DNA of 64,000 bases, from contig ML977002.1 of the NCBI GenBank assembly GCA_010015675.1, forward strand, positions 542,884 through 606,883. Direction: 5' to 3'. The DNA comes from Byssothecium circinans (lineage: Eukaryota; Ascomycota; Dothideomycetes; Pleosporales; Massarinaceae). This document shows, piece by piece, positions 48,303 through 58,803 of this stretch (position 1 is the first letter of the stretch; the number at the start of each line of letters is the position of its first letter). The notes beneath the pieces are model-generated. The model was not told where the DNA came from, ran no database searches, and saw nothing but the letters and a program-made list of their open reading frames with translations. Position numbers and translations under genes: made by a program.

Positions 48303-49300
48303 GCGGCTGGTGTGATGAGTCGTGTATTTGACATTAGAAGGGTCCTGCTACCATAGAGTCATAGACGATATCGTACTTTGGGCGATTTTTGCCGTAATTC
48401 ATAGTAATAATATACCCTTGACACTCATGACCTCAAACGTATCGCATGGCACATGCATCTCATCTGATTGTTTCTGCATTCTGTGCATAGCGCTAGCAAA
48501 CCAGCACTGTGATGATAGTGCAAGTGGACGCGACAACACCCCAACCCATGCGACCAGCATAACGAGTTCAAGGAAGGTTACCATGTCGTGAACCTCCGGC
48601 CGGCTTTACTTATTCTCACTAGGCCTCGACCACAGCGATGTCTCAGTGATTCTCAAGGGTTGGGCACGGGGAGTTCACCGAGTGCACAGCATTGGGTCTA
48701 GCGGCAGCCTCAAAACTGCGGGAATGCTTGAAACTCTGCCTGACACATCTCACGCTTCTGTCGACAACTCAAGGGCAACTGCACACGCATGCTTGAGCTG
48801 CAGAATACCCGGAGAGTAATTATACTCGAAATAATGGAGATCTGGCGGCTGTCTTGTCTCGGCGCGAGTGCAAACCGTCGCAAGCCACTTTCCCGTCCAC
48901 AACCATGATATCCCGTCTTTCGGAGCTAGAAGTTCCATGCGGGACACAACAACGGCGACGCACGGCCGTGAAAATGTATGTCACAGGGCACACTGGAAGC
49001 CCTGTGTTTCGGGGGAGACGCGTTCCGTTGGAGTGCGCATCTCCTTAGTTCTGTGTGGGCGTTCGAGAGCGAATCAGATCAGTCGTACTTCCGGCTCATG
49101 GAGTTTCCGACTATGTCTTTATATCCCACACACCGCTCGCTGTATTGTATGCCTCCACACTCTCTTGTTGCCTCTGATATTTCAACTAGAGAGCCACATA
49201 CATTTTTATCCTCTCTATCATAATGTTCAGTACATATTATCTGGACGTTGCGCTGCTTTCGCATCCTATCCTCGCTTTTATCACCGTTCATCACCCCAAG
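48303..49300. other. Intergenic, no gene supported
   Basis: Open frames of up to 181 codons (48868-49413, plus) overlap the start of the next gene and resemble nothing known. The last about 150 bases probably contain the promoter and 5' UTR of the secreted protein gene. A CAAG/TATA-poor, mixed-composition stretch; nothing else seen. Confidence 0.6.
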
Positions 49301-50273
49301 ATGAACGCGAAGACGTCGAATTTGCAGTATTTCGTCTTCTCTTTCCTCTCGCTACTCATGCTGCGGTATGCATCGTCTACGTACTTTTCATCGCCAAATC
49401 AGTTCGTGCTTGATACATGCACGAGTATCGACCAGCCGAATCCGATCGCTTCTTTGTATCCAAACAATGCCACTGGTACTTTGAATGGGACGATAGCAGT
49501 CCTCCCGATATCGCTGAAGCTGGCGCGGAAACTCATTCCATCACAATACGGTATTCTGGAACATGCATACCGAGCTCTTCTTCCGTCATTCCCTGAAGGA
49601 ATGTACCCTGCGATTGTGCAAGCAGTACACGATCATGAGGTCCAAGCGTTTGGGTACAAGATTGATGACTTCTCTGTACGTCTCCTCCTTTAAATGTACA
49701 ACGCAAAACTAATATGCGCAGCGTACCGGGATCGAGTTCCCTTTCGTCGATCTTCTTGGCGACGGCCACACATCCTTCAAATGGGCGCCATCACTCCTCA
49801 TGACTGCCGGCCATGAAATCGCCCTCAAAGGTGCTGGCGACTATGGTACCAATACCTTCCCCGCCTCTTTCGAACCCGGCTGCGATGCCTACCGCGCAGT
49901 CCCCAACTCCAAGAAGCCCGGCACCACCTACTTCAGCGCCAGCAGTCTAACCGGCGCCGAATCACTGACTACTCTTTTTGCATCTACCACTGAAGCAATG
50001 TTTCCTCTCTCTTTCTTCAAGAACTTCACCAACCAGCCGACGTTCGCCGATGGCAAGACCTGCGACAACATGATCCGGTTGTTCGATACGTCTGTGTCTG
50101 CGGCCGGAAAAGGCATCGAGCGCGTCAAGGGTACCGTGCGAGCCAACATTCACCCGTTTGCTGAAGAGCAGGAATGGAGGAATGTTTATGGTCTACGGCT
50201 AGACTCGGCCTTTATCGAAAACAACTACCTCCCTTGTAGTAGCTTCCAAGGATATACTAGCGACTACGAATGA
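49301..50273 (+). CDS. Secreted protein, acetoacetate decarboxylase superfamily-like
   Basis: Two exons, 49301-49675 and 49722-50273, joined across a 46-bp intron (GTACGT..GCAG, branch CTAAT). The splice keeps the frame DDFS|RTGIEFPF. The product is about 308 residues. From ATG 49301 the N-terminus is a clear signal peptide (NLQYFVFSFLSLLMLRYASS). An in-frame ATG 26 codons upstream (49223) is possible but would bury it. Family-like blocks are LYPNNATGTLNGTIAVLPI, LIPSQYGILEHAYRALLPSF, FPEGMYPAIVQAVHDHEVQ, FPFVDLLGDGHTSFKWAP and FADGKTCDNMIRLF, with several Cys and N-glycosylation sites (NNAT, NGT, NFT). I assign it to fungal secreted proteins with an ADC-like fold by recall. Its substrate is unknown, and enzymatic activity should not be assumed. 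Confidence 0.7.
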
Positions 50274-50634
50274 GAAACGTCGAACACAACGGCTTACAAC
50301 ACGTCAACGTGAAGACTATACCACTGACGATGCAGACCTGGAGTATCAAGGCAAGACACGTCAAATGCAAGTCTGTTAGCTGCTCTCAATCAAACGAATC
50401 AACGGGTGCGAAATGGTCGACCAGTCTCAATACCCATGAGCCACACTTGCAGTTATATCTGCAGCAAGGAGGCCGATAGGTGTGAATACTTCGGCACAAG
50501 CGTACGCCGCTCGATTAGGTAACCAACTACCCACGTATGATTGATCATCAGGCCGAATGTTGCCTCACCTCATAACTTCCCCATCTCTCAACCCACCTCA
50601 CCGTCTCAACGCCAACACCAACACCACCACCAAA
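50274..50634. other. Intergenic between the secreted protein gene and the MetE-like gene
   Basis: 361 bp. The second half is rich in CAAC/ACCA and C-runs leading up to the start at 50635, typical of a fungal 5' UTR. No gene seen. Confidence 0.6.
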
Positions 50635-51665
50635 ATGTCTCCCCAAACCCGCGGCGTCCACTTCGTCGGCTCAGTCAATCTATCACCTCTGAAGTATTCT
50701 CCAAACTCGCCACACTCCTCCCTCATCACCCCCCGCCGCCTTCCGGACGGCGAAACGGGCAAACCGCCAGCAGTTTGTCATGTGGCAAGAGGACATCGTT
50801 TCCGCCGCGCCCGAAGTCCTCGTCTCGCGCACTGCCTCCAGCGGACCCATGAGCCTCACTCCCGCAGAACACCAAGCCGCTCTCGACAAGCTCAAAGTCC
50901 TGCATACGCACTACGAAGACGCGGCTCTAGAAATCCTATGCGCTTTTCAAGCAGCGGAAAGACGAAGGAGTTATCCCCAAGCATGTAAAGTTCCAGGTTA
51001 GTTTACCAGGGACGCTGAATGCGCTGGGGTTGTTCAGATTGGAGTTCCAGGAGGAGATGGACCCGCAGTATGAAGATGCTCTGTACCGTTCTCTGCAGAA
51101 GATCGTGGATGGGACTCCGCATTGCGAACTTGCTGTTCAGGTCGACGTCGCTTCAGAGTTTGCGTTCTTGGAAAGCGCGGATGGTGTGTTTTTTAATTGT
51201 TACCTTGAGCCTCCTCTCTTTCCTAAGATCATCTCCCGTTTGGCTAGGTTGGCGAATCGCGTCCCGAAAGATGTGGAGTTGGGGTTTCATCTCCGCTACG
51301 GCGATATAGGTCATCGGCACTTCGTTGAACCGAAGGATGTGGGGTTGATGGTTGAGGTGGGGAATGCGTTGCACAAGTGTGTGCAGAGGGAGATTCAGTG
51401 GCTGCATCTGCCTGTGCCGAAGGAACGGAAGGACGTGGAGTATTTTGAACTGCTGAGGGGGCTCAAATGGGAGGTTCCGGAGCTTTATTTGGGGTTGGTG
51501 CATGAAGGGGATGAGGAGGGGACGAGGGAAAGGATAGCGGCGGCGGGGAAGGTATTAGGGGAGAGGGAGTTTGGGGTTGCGACGGAGTGTGGGATGGGAA
51601 GGATATCGAGTGAGGATGTCGAGGACATAATCAAGATTATGAAGACAGTGAGCGCGGAGCTCTAG
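50635..51665 (+). pseudogene. MetE/UROD-like superfamily gene with apparent frameshifts
   Basis: About 340 codons in total, resembling fungal cobalamin-independent methionine synthase/uroporphyrinogen decarboxylase-like proteins of unknown substrate. It starts MSPQTRGVHFVGSVNLS, then runs through RRLPDGETG and a beta/alpha-barrel-like body, and ends FGVATECGMGR (the site of the metal-ligand Cys in MetE relatives) before a DIIKIMK tail. The match moves through frames at four points: about 50695, in a C-run at about 50731, in AAA at about 50761, and in AAA at about 50932. Three look like one extra base, and the first like one missing base or two extra. None fits an intron. The rest (50945-51665) is open. 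Either a recent pseudogene or homopolymer sequencing errors. Confidence 0.75.
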
Positions 51666-51805
51666 TTAGTGTTCGTATTGGACAAACATCAAAAGAATGG
51701 AGCATAGGTCTGAACAATTTCCACCCCCCCCCCCCCCCTAAAACAAAGCTTCCAGAACCCCTCTCTCTCTGTGTGTGCGTGTGCTTAAACCCCTTTTCAA
51801 ACAGT
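51666..51805. repeat. Homopolymer and dinucleotide tracts between convergent genes
   Basis: A run of 15 C at 51724-51738 and a CT/GT-rich tract at about 51762-51783 lie between the 3' ends of the MetE-like gene and the protease gene. Confidence 0.9.
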
Positions 51806-53608
51806 TCAATACTCCTCCCTCCCCGAAAACCTCATCTCATTCGCCCCCAAATCAAAAACAGCAAGAACATTCTTCAACCAACTATCCCCCAACACCGCAT
51901 CCCCACCCCCCCGCCTCTGCACCGCAAGCGTACACATTCTCCCCTCTCCAAACCTAACCCCCCCACCGTCCGACCCCCCAACAACACCTCCACCCCCCAC
52001 CGCCCCCGGTGCCTTATTCATCAAATCATCCGGATGCACGTAAAAACTACGTCCAGCCACCACAACACCCACGCGCGGCGGAGCCGCAGAGCAAGGCACG
52101 AGGTACGTATTCGAATTCTCGGCGAAGACTGCCTTAGGGACGAAGAGCGAGGCGATGCGGTCGGCGATGTCGTCGGGGAAGTAGAGTAATGTGCAGCCGG
52201 AATCGATGACCATTGTGAGGTTGGGGACGAAGATGATTGTGGAGTTTGGGTCCGAGTTGGAGGGGCGGGTTGCTTGACGGGGGCGAGGCTGTGCATGAGA
52301 GTGAGAGGAGGGAGATGGGGTGTGTGAGGGGTGTTTGGGCTTTTTGGTGGGCTTTTTGGTTGGTTTCTTTCGTGGTGTGGAGGTTGAGGTGGATGTCGAC
52401 GTGGAGACGGATTTGACTGAGGTGGAGGAAGTTGGCATGTGTATCGGTATGCTATCTTCAACTCCTAACGCTAATAACGGTGCGTCAGACGAGGCATTGG
52501 GTTCCCAAGACGATGCTCCAGGGGATGAAGATGGGTCGGCAGGCGGCGCGATATCAAAGCCCTCGACCTCGATGCTGTAGAAAGCATATGTATCCTGCTC
52601 CACGGGCTTAATCGGCGTACTGACAAACTCGCCATCATGCTGTACATCCGGTATGCCTCCGATAGCAAGAAGACCACCAGCAACGGGATTCTGAATCGTC
52701 GGTCTACTGAGAGCGAGGCTGAAGATAGGTGGAACGGTGCGATCTTTGAACCTACAAACACGCGGATACCTCGTTAGCTCAAGTCGACCAAGTTTCGAAG
52801 TTGGAAGGAGAAGAAAGAGGAGGGAAGGAAGCGGGAGGGGAACTCACAAGCTGAACACGACGCTCGTATAATTCAACTCCCTAGCATTACTCGCCAATGC
52901 CGAATACGCCAACCCCATCAACCCACTACTAATCTCATCACCACTCCACCACCCTCGTTCCACGACCCCAATCGTCTGTTCAATCTTCAACTCCTCTCCT
53001 TTATCCCCGACGCCCAAAACCTCTTTTCCCAGCTCGCCTAGCAAGAACTCGCCATCCGTGTATCTTACCCCAAATGTATGTGTAGGTATCGAAGCAAACG
53101 TACTGCTGTCTTCTTTATCGTACAGTTTTCCAAAACCACATGCTTCCTGTGGTAGCGGGGCACGCGACAGTTTTGAGAGACATTGGAATGTGGATGAAGC
53201 GATCCAGGTGTCGGAGCTACCAGTATCAATGACGAGGGTGTAGGGTTTGCCAGCCAAAGTGACGTTGATCATGTAGACGCGGCCGCCCAGAGTGAGGACA
53301 TCTTGTTGGATTTTGGAGATGGTATCATCGTCAGAGGCGGTGGAGGAAGTGTTTAGAGGTAGGATGGCAGTTTTGAATGGGCGGCGCTTGTGGAGGTGTT
53401 TCGACGAGGGAATAACGGGGTAGGGGCGAGAGGCTGCAACAAGGGGAAGAACATTTTTGGTCACTGCTATGCTTAGCATGGGAATGTTCTGTCGAGTTAC
53501 TGCAGAACACTCACCTGCTATTCGCGATGGTGCTCTACGCTCTTGAGGTGAAGTTTCTACGCATGTGGCGAGCGGGATGAGGAAGGCCAAGTAGCTGAAG
53601 ACGAACAT
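51806..53608 (-). CDS. Secreted aspartic protease (pepsin-like, family A1)
   Basis: Two exons, 53608-52848 and 52751-51806, with a 96-bp intron (GTGAGT..TTGTAG); the product is about 568 residues. An N-terminal signal peptide (about 1-17) and a dibasic site (HKRRPF, about 74-76) suggest a propeptide. The first catalytic motif is VIDTGSSDTW (Asp about 128) and the second VIDSGCTLLYFP (Asp about 437), so both Asp are present. A flap-like region (VRYTDGEFLLGELGKEVL) follows the first lobe. Between the lobes is an unusual low-complexity insert of about 60 residues: a Ser-Thr repeat followed by a Lys/Pro repeat (PRKKPTKKPTKKPK) and a Ser/Pro/His stretch. This makes the protein longer than the usual about 400-residue enzymes. 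No clear C-terminal GPI signal. Probably secreted or cell-wall associated; substrate unknown. Confidence 0.88.
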
Positions 53609-54488
53609 AGCAAGAAGAAAGTACTATCACGGAGAAAGATCTGAGCGGGAAAGGATAAAAGAAGATATATATTGCCGAATGGAGCAGCCCTTGCTTGGCG
53701 CGCGGCTGTTATATTCAAGAAAGGGAGGTATGTGTGAGTGACGAACGGAGTCACCACGCTACATTCCTGTGGCTCAGTGTACGAAAATCGTTACGAATTA
53801 TTAAGTCAGACGTTCTTGTGCAAGAGAAGTTGCTGACAGATGGGCTCTTGTGCGCTGCTGCTGCCAGTCGTAGCAAAGATTGACCACCAATCGAGCAGCG
53901 GACGAAATCAAGCAGCGTGTTTGACAAAATGAGACGAGAGCAAGGGAAATTTGACTCACGTGGACCTCCACAGACTACGGTTGAGTATCACGATGTGCAC
54001 AAGGTTGCACTAAAGCCTAAAAGGCTCGACGACGAAGAACTGTACTCACCTCCTCCCTTCCCAAAGTGAATGTACATGACGACGAGGACATGGTTCAAGC
54101 AACAAGCGCATCCCTTGATCATCGTTAGAGGCGGATCAGTGGAATCAAGGTGTAGCGTACATGTCTGGATTGACTAGAGAGCAGCAGAGCGCCCAAAGCT
54201 TCTACTGTTGACGGCCAGCGTGTTCCTCCTGATGCGCCTAGAGATTCTCCTAGTGACGGGCCAGGGTATTCTCATGTTGAGAAGCTTCTACTGGTGGCGA
54301 GGCAGTGTGCTTCCCCTCTTTTACACATCCAGGACCCATGCAGTTCTTGAGCAACTCTTGTCGGATGGTTTTCGTGGGTTGGAGCTGTGCGAGAGCTGCA
54401 CCTAGAAGGCATTCAATCAATGCTGAAATGAGCCGGACTGATCGAATGATACCATCGACAAACCTTGAACGCCAAGTTGAATATGAAT
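53609..54488. other. Intergenic upstream of the protease, with a degenerate tandem repeat
   Basis: 880 bp between the protease start and the LUC7 stop. Three imperfect units of about 41-45 bp start at about 54197, 54242 and 54283 (AGCTTCTACTGTTGACGG, AGATTCTCCTAGTGACGG, AGCTTCTACTGGTGGCG). Short open frames here match nothing known. The part next to 53608 is the likely protease promoter. Confidence 0.6.
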
Positions 54489-55436
54489 TCACCAACGACC
54501 CCTTCCGCGCCCGCCGCGCCGTCCGCCTCGGGGGGCGCCGTAACCTCCCCAGCTTCCTGCTCCGCGGTTTCCGTTCATGTCGTCGTGTCCATAACTGTTG
54601 TATGTGTCGCGTGACGGCGGGGGTCGACCCTTGAGATTCTTCTGAAGCTCTTCGTACGATTTCCGCATCTGCGCGTACCCAAGGTGCATTTTCCCATAGA
54701 AATGGTCGGCCAAGCGGCGGTCGTTGTCCAGACGACTGAGGTACGCACCGCACACATCACAGACTTGGAGCTTCTGATGGCCTGACGGACCACCCGTATC
54801 TGAGAGATTGCGCAGATTCCTCTCAGCCTCGGCCTTTTCCGTCTGCTTCACCTGCACCTTGTACATCTCTTGCACAGCCATGTTGACCATGCCCTCTTCG
54901 CCCATGATCTGGATCTCGTGGAGGCCCGCTTCGATAGACTTGGACAATTCGTTGATCTGCGAGAGCTGGGAACAGTTAGGACAGCCGCCGAGAGGAGAGT
55001 GACACGGTTACTTACATAGACATTTGTCTGGCGAATCTCCTCGGGCGTCTTCTCCAGTCGTCGCTGAGCGCCTTCTATGCGCCGGTCACAGTCACTGACA
55101 TATTTCTGCATGTCTCGCAAGTAGTCGAACTCGAAGCCCCACCGCTCCTTGTCCTGCTCGGAAGCAGCTTGGTACTCCTGCTTCAGCGCCTCGTTGTGGG
55201 CTTTGGGGCAGGGGCCGAAGTCCTGTTTCGTATTCGTGAAGAGATCGTGAGGGCAATTTCCGACAAGGTAAGAACGGCAGACTTTGGGGTCGTCGATCTT
55301 GAGCTGCGGCGCACGCTGGTCACTGCCGCTCATGGACTGCTCGCCCATGAGCTGCTCTGTTGGTTGTCAGCACTGCGCGTATTGATAGGAGTAGAGGGAG
55401 CGTACCTAGCAGCCTACGTGTCTCAGCAGCGGCCAT
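54489..55436 (-). CDS. LUC7: LUC7-family U1 snRNP-associated splicing factor
   Basis: Three exons, 55436-55406, 55356-55016 and 54956-54489. The introns are 49 bp (GTACGC..AACAG, branch CTGAC) and 59 bp (GTAAGT..CGCAG, branch CTAAC). The product is about 279 residues, close to other fungal LUC7 proteins. After a MAAAETRRLLEQLMG start, the first zinc finger has the CCCH form (DPKVCRSYLVGNCPHDLF.., then CPKAH, about residues 30-65). A coiled-coil helix (about 80-150) leads to the second, C2H2-type finger (VCDVCGAYLS.. with HFYGKMHLGY, about 190-225). The C-terminus is Gly/Arg-rich (RGG-like). LUC7 stabilises U1 snRNP at 5' splice sites in the nucleus. It is divergent from GPI16. Confidence 0.93.
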
Positions 55437-55633
55437 GTTGAGTGCACTCTAGTGTTGTCGCTGTCGAGTGTTGTGGTAGAGTCGATGGTCCGCCCAAAGA
55501 AATCGCGATAGACGTAACCGCGCCGCCAAGGCCCACCTTACTAAGCACACCTCCGAACCTCACCTCACCTCACCACCGACGGCCATCCCAAGTGCTCCCG
55601 CTATAGACGCTTCCCGGCTGGTGTCATGTTGCA
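55437..55633. promoter_or_regulatory. Shared divergent promoter region of LUC7 and GPI16
   Basis: 197 bp separate the two start codons. It is GC-rich, with CCTCACCTCACCTCACC (about 55557-55573) near the GPI16 side and no obvious TATA box, consistent with a housekeeping bidirectional promoter. Function is inferred from position only. Confidence 0.5.
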
Positions 55634-57432
55634 ATGCTTTCTTTTCTGTTATTCCTGCTCCTCCATACCCTCTTAGCGCCCGTGTCTGCGAATTACGACT
55701 ATCACGAGCGCCTCCTTCTCCGTCCTCTACCTCAGTCCCTCCTTGCCTCCTTCAACTTTCGTAGCCACGAGGCTTCCGCTGCATTTGACCAGCAGAATTT
55801 CCGCTTCTTCCCGAGGTCTTTGGGCCAGATCTTACAGCATGCCCATACAAAAGAGCTGCATTTGAGGTTTAGTGTAGGGCGGTGGGATGCGGAGAACTGG
55901 GGGGACCGACCATGGCATGGTGCACGAGAAGGGGGCAACGGTGTGGAGCTGTGGGCGTGGATAGAGGCACAGAGCGAGGAACAGTATGTCTACTATTGGA
56001 CTATCCAGAATTTGGGCTGATCCTGTACAGAGCCTTCTCGCAATGGCTGACCCTCGTCAATTCACTCTCTGGCCTGTTCTGCGCCTCATTGAATTTTATA
56101 GACGCCACGAGGACGATACGCCCCGTAATGGCTTTTGAACCCGAAGGCGACCATCGAAATGCCTCCAACTTGCATCTTCTACACGGAATGCTGCCCCACG
56201 AGGTCGTCTGCACCGAGAACCTGACACCTTTCCTGAAACTGCTCCCTTGCAAGGGCAAGGCTGGTATCTCCAGCTTGTTGGACGGACACAAGCTCTTTGA
56301 TGCGTCTTTCCAAACCATGGCCATAGATGTACAGCCGGTGTGCGACGAAAGCGGCGAGCATTGCATGGTCGAGATGGAGCAAAGCGTGGATATGGTGCTG
56401 GATATCGACAGGTCGAAACGCCCTCAGAATAACCCCATACCGCGGCCCCTTCCTATTGAGGAAATTGAGTGTGACGCTTCAAAACCCTATCACGGAGACG
56501 ACACCTGCTACCCACTCAACAAGCGCGCCGAGCCATCTTGGACACTCAAGGAGCTGTTCGGCAGACCACTCAGAGGCGCTTGCCCCTTGACCGTGGAAGA
56601 AGGCCCAGGCTCAGAGACTCTCTGCATTAACGCTCCTCCAGAGAGAACAATAGATGTCACAGCAACCGGAGATTACAGAGAAACTAAATCTAGAATGGAC
56701 ACTCTCCGATGCTACAAACCACCCGTGGGCACCGAGTTCGATCTTGTTCTCCCAGAGCAGCAGATGACGACCGGTCTCGTACATGCAAAACCAGGACTGT
56801 ATGCTGCTCGTACCATCAACGGCCACGGGCAAGAGCGTGGAAGCGCACAGTCTGTCATCACGAACCCCTCCGCCACCGATGCCGTGGAGTTTGTCTATCT
56901 CGAATCACTGCCGTGGTTCATGAAGCCGTATCTGCACACTCTCCGCGCTCACGTCGATACTTCATCCGATAATCCAATCAAGGAAACGTATTACCGCCCA
57001 GCCGTGGACAGACAGCGCGGGACCCATCTCGAGATCAGGATGGTCATCCCACCAGCATCAACGCTGACTCTGACCTACGATTTCGAAAAGGCTATCCTAC
57101 GGTACACGGAATACCCGCCCGATGCAAATCGAGGATTCGATGCCGCTCCTGCGGTCATACGCATTCTCTCGCCAGCCCAGGGTGGTAGAAAAGGCGCTTA
57201 CGTGCGAACAACCCCACTCTTACTGCCGCTGCCAACGCCGGATTTCAGTATGCCGTACAACGTCATTATCCTGACCAGTACGGTGATGGCGCTCGGCTTC
57301 GGGAATATCTTCAACCTGCTGGTCAGGCGGTTCGTTGGCGCAGACGAAGTTCCTGCGATCGGCGCTGGAGGATTGAAAGGCAGGTTGGCTGCGAAGCTGG
57401 CTGGCATCAAGGCGAAGTTTGGGAAGACGTAG
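55634..57432 (+). CDS. GPI16: GPI transamidase subunit GPI16 / PIG-T
   Basis: Two exons, 55634-55983 and 56031-57432, with a 47-bp intron (GTATGT..TACAG, branch CTGAT). The product is 583 residues, against about 610 for the yeast protein. The signal peptide at about 1-19 is followed by YHERLLLRPLP, the family's opening motif. Further PIG-T blocks are LHLRFSVGRWD, a WLTLVNSLSGLFCASLNFID region, LPHEVVCTENLTPFLKLLPC (about residues 175-195) and LPWFMKPYLHTL (about 415-430). A TM helix near the C-terminus (YNVIILTSTVMALGFGNIF) has a short basic tail. The Cys in the CTENLTPFLKLLPCK block fits the region linking to the GPI8 catalytic subunit in yeast. It acts in the ER membrane, attaching GPI anchors. 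Confidence 0.95.
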
Positions 57433-58803
57433 ATCGATCAAGTATAATGATACCATGTACTACTCTATATTACTTTGAGCGCTTGCCTATGTCCTATGCT
57501 ATCCACCTGATTGGGCTTTAATCGCGCCCTACGCCGCTCATGAACGGATGTCTCCAACAACTACTAGCTTTCAGTCCCGTGCCTGCATCGTCTGTGGAGC
57601 TCCTACATGCAATGGAAGGGCTGCTGCAGCGTCGCTCAGCTTACTCTACCACCTTCTACCGTTGCGTATTCACATGATCACCGAAATCGACATCTCTACG
57701 GCATGACGGGGTGTTGAACCTGTTACCCATTCTCTCACCGCATCGCCGATAGTTAGCTCTTATTCTATTGGGGAACGGGCACGAACCTCATTGGCTCTCA
57801 TTAAAGGGCCTTTATCCTCTCTCACATCACGATGCTTCTCAACTCATCGTATCGAGCATGCGCCCAGGTGGATAATCCATCCGAGCCGCACCAGTGAGGT
57901 ATGATCTAGCATGCAAAGTGTTGGCCGCCCAGCTTGATGTCTCTAACACCTTACCTCCTTACCGGGGATATGCGACTTGCGGATTCACTATTTTCTCAAC
58001 ATCCTCAAAAGGAGCTTTTATACCATCCCAATCTGCGCGCTACAAGAGCCGTCTGCTCACGTGACTCTACGTCGCTACTGCATGTGGTTGCTTTCTGACC
58101 TTTTTTTTTTTTTTTTTTTTTTTTNNNNNNNNNNNTTTTTTTTTTTTTGGGCAGGACGCACTATGGGCGGAACTCCCTAATTCAGGGGCTTTTTTATTAG
58201 CCCCTATTTTGTAGGCATTTTTTTGTTGTTTTTAGGGGCTTAAAAGACTTTAGCAGAAAAAAAATTATTTTAGTAGCTTTGTTTACTATTTTGTTACTTT
58301 AAAATACTATTAAATAGGGGTCTACTAATTAGAAGAAGTATGCGCCGCTGATACAGTAGATAGAGAATTCATGCTTGTAGATAATTGGGTTGTGACTGAC
58401 GGAAGGCTGTTTCCAGGGACAACTTTAGTTGCACACGGACTACTAACATCCAAGAATACCTCTAGCGTGAGTCTAAGGGCACTAAAATCCATGATTCGGT
58501 GAGTGTAGACGTTAGTGCTTCACCACGTCGTCTTAAGTCGTGTACTGAAGGAGACTCTTCTATCGTGCCTTGATGTTTAGACGACTCATTCAAGCTCGCT
58601 GTTGATAGGCCCGCATCCTTTGTGCAATGAACGAAAAATGAGCTGCGATGCACGAAGATGCATGTGTGAGCAGCAATTTGAAGTACTTGTCAACGGAATG
58701 GTTAATGATGATACTGTCTACAGAGCAGCGGCATTGCGAGCACCATATGTCCGAACTTCCTGGAAATTTGAGAAATGGAGTATATGGAAGTGTGTTGAGA
58801 ACT
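57433..58803. other. Convergent intergenic region with poly-T tract and small gap
   Basis: 1.37 kb between the 3' ends of GPI16 and the NLR gene. A T-run with 11 N (58101-58148, N at 58125-58135) is followed by an AT-rich insert containing a perfect 7-bp-arm inverted repeat AGGGGCT/AGCCCCT (58184-58190 and 58199-58205). No coding region recognised. Confidence 0.65.

Noticed and set aside
48868..49413. 181-codon plus-strand ORF
   Set aside because: It overlaps the start and signal peptide of the secreted protein gene in another frame and has no recognisable features.
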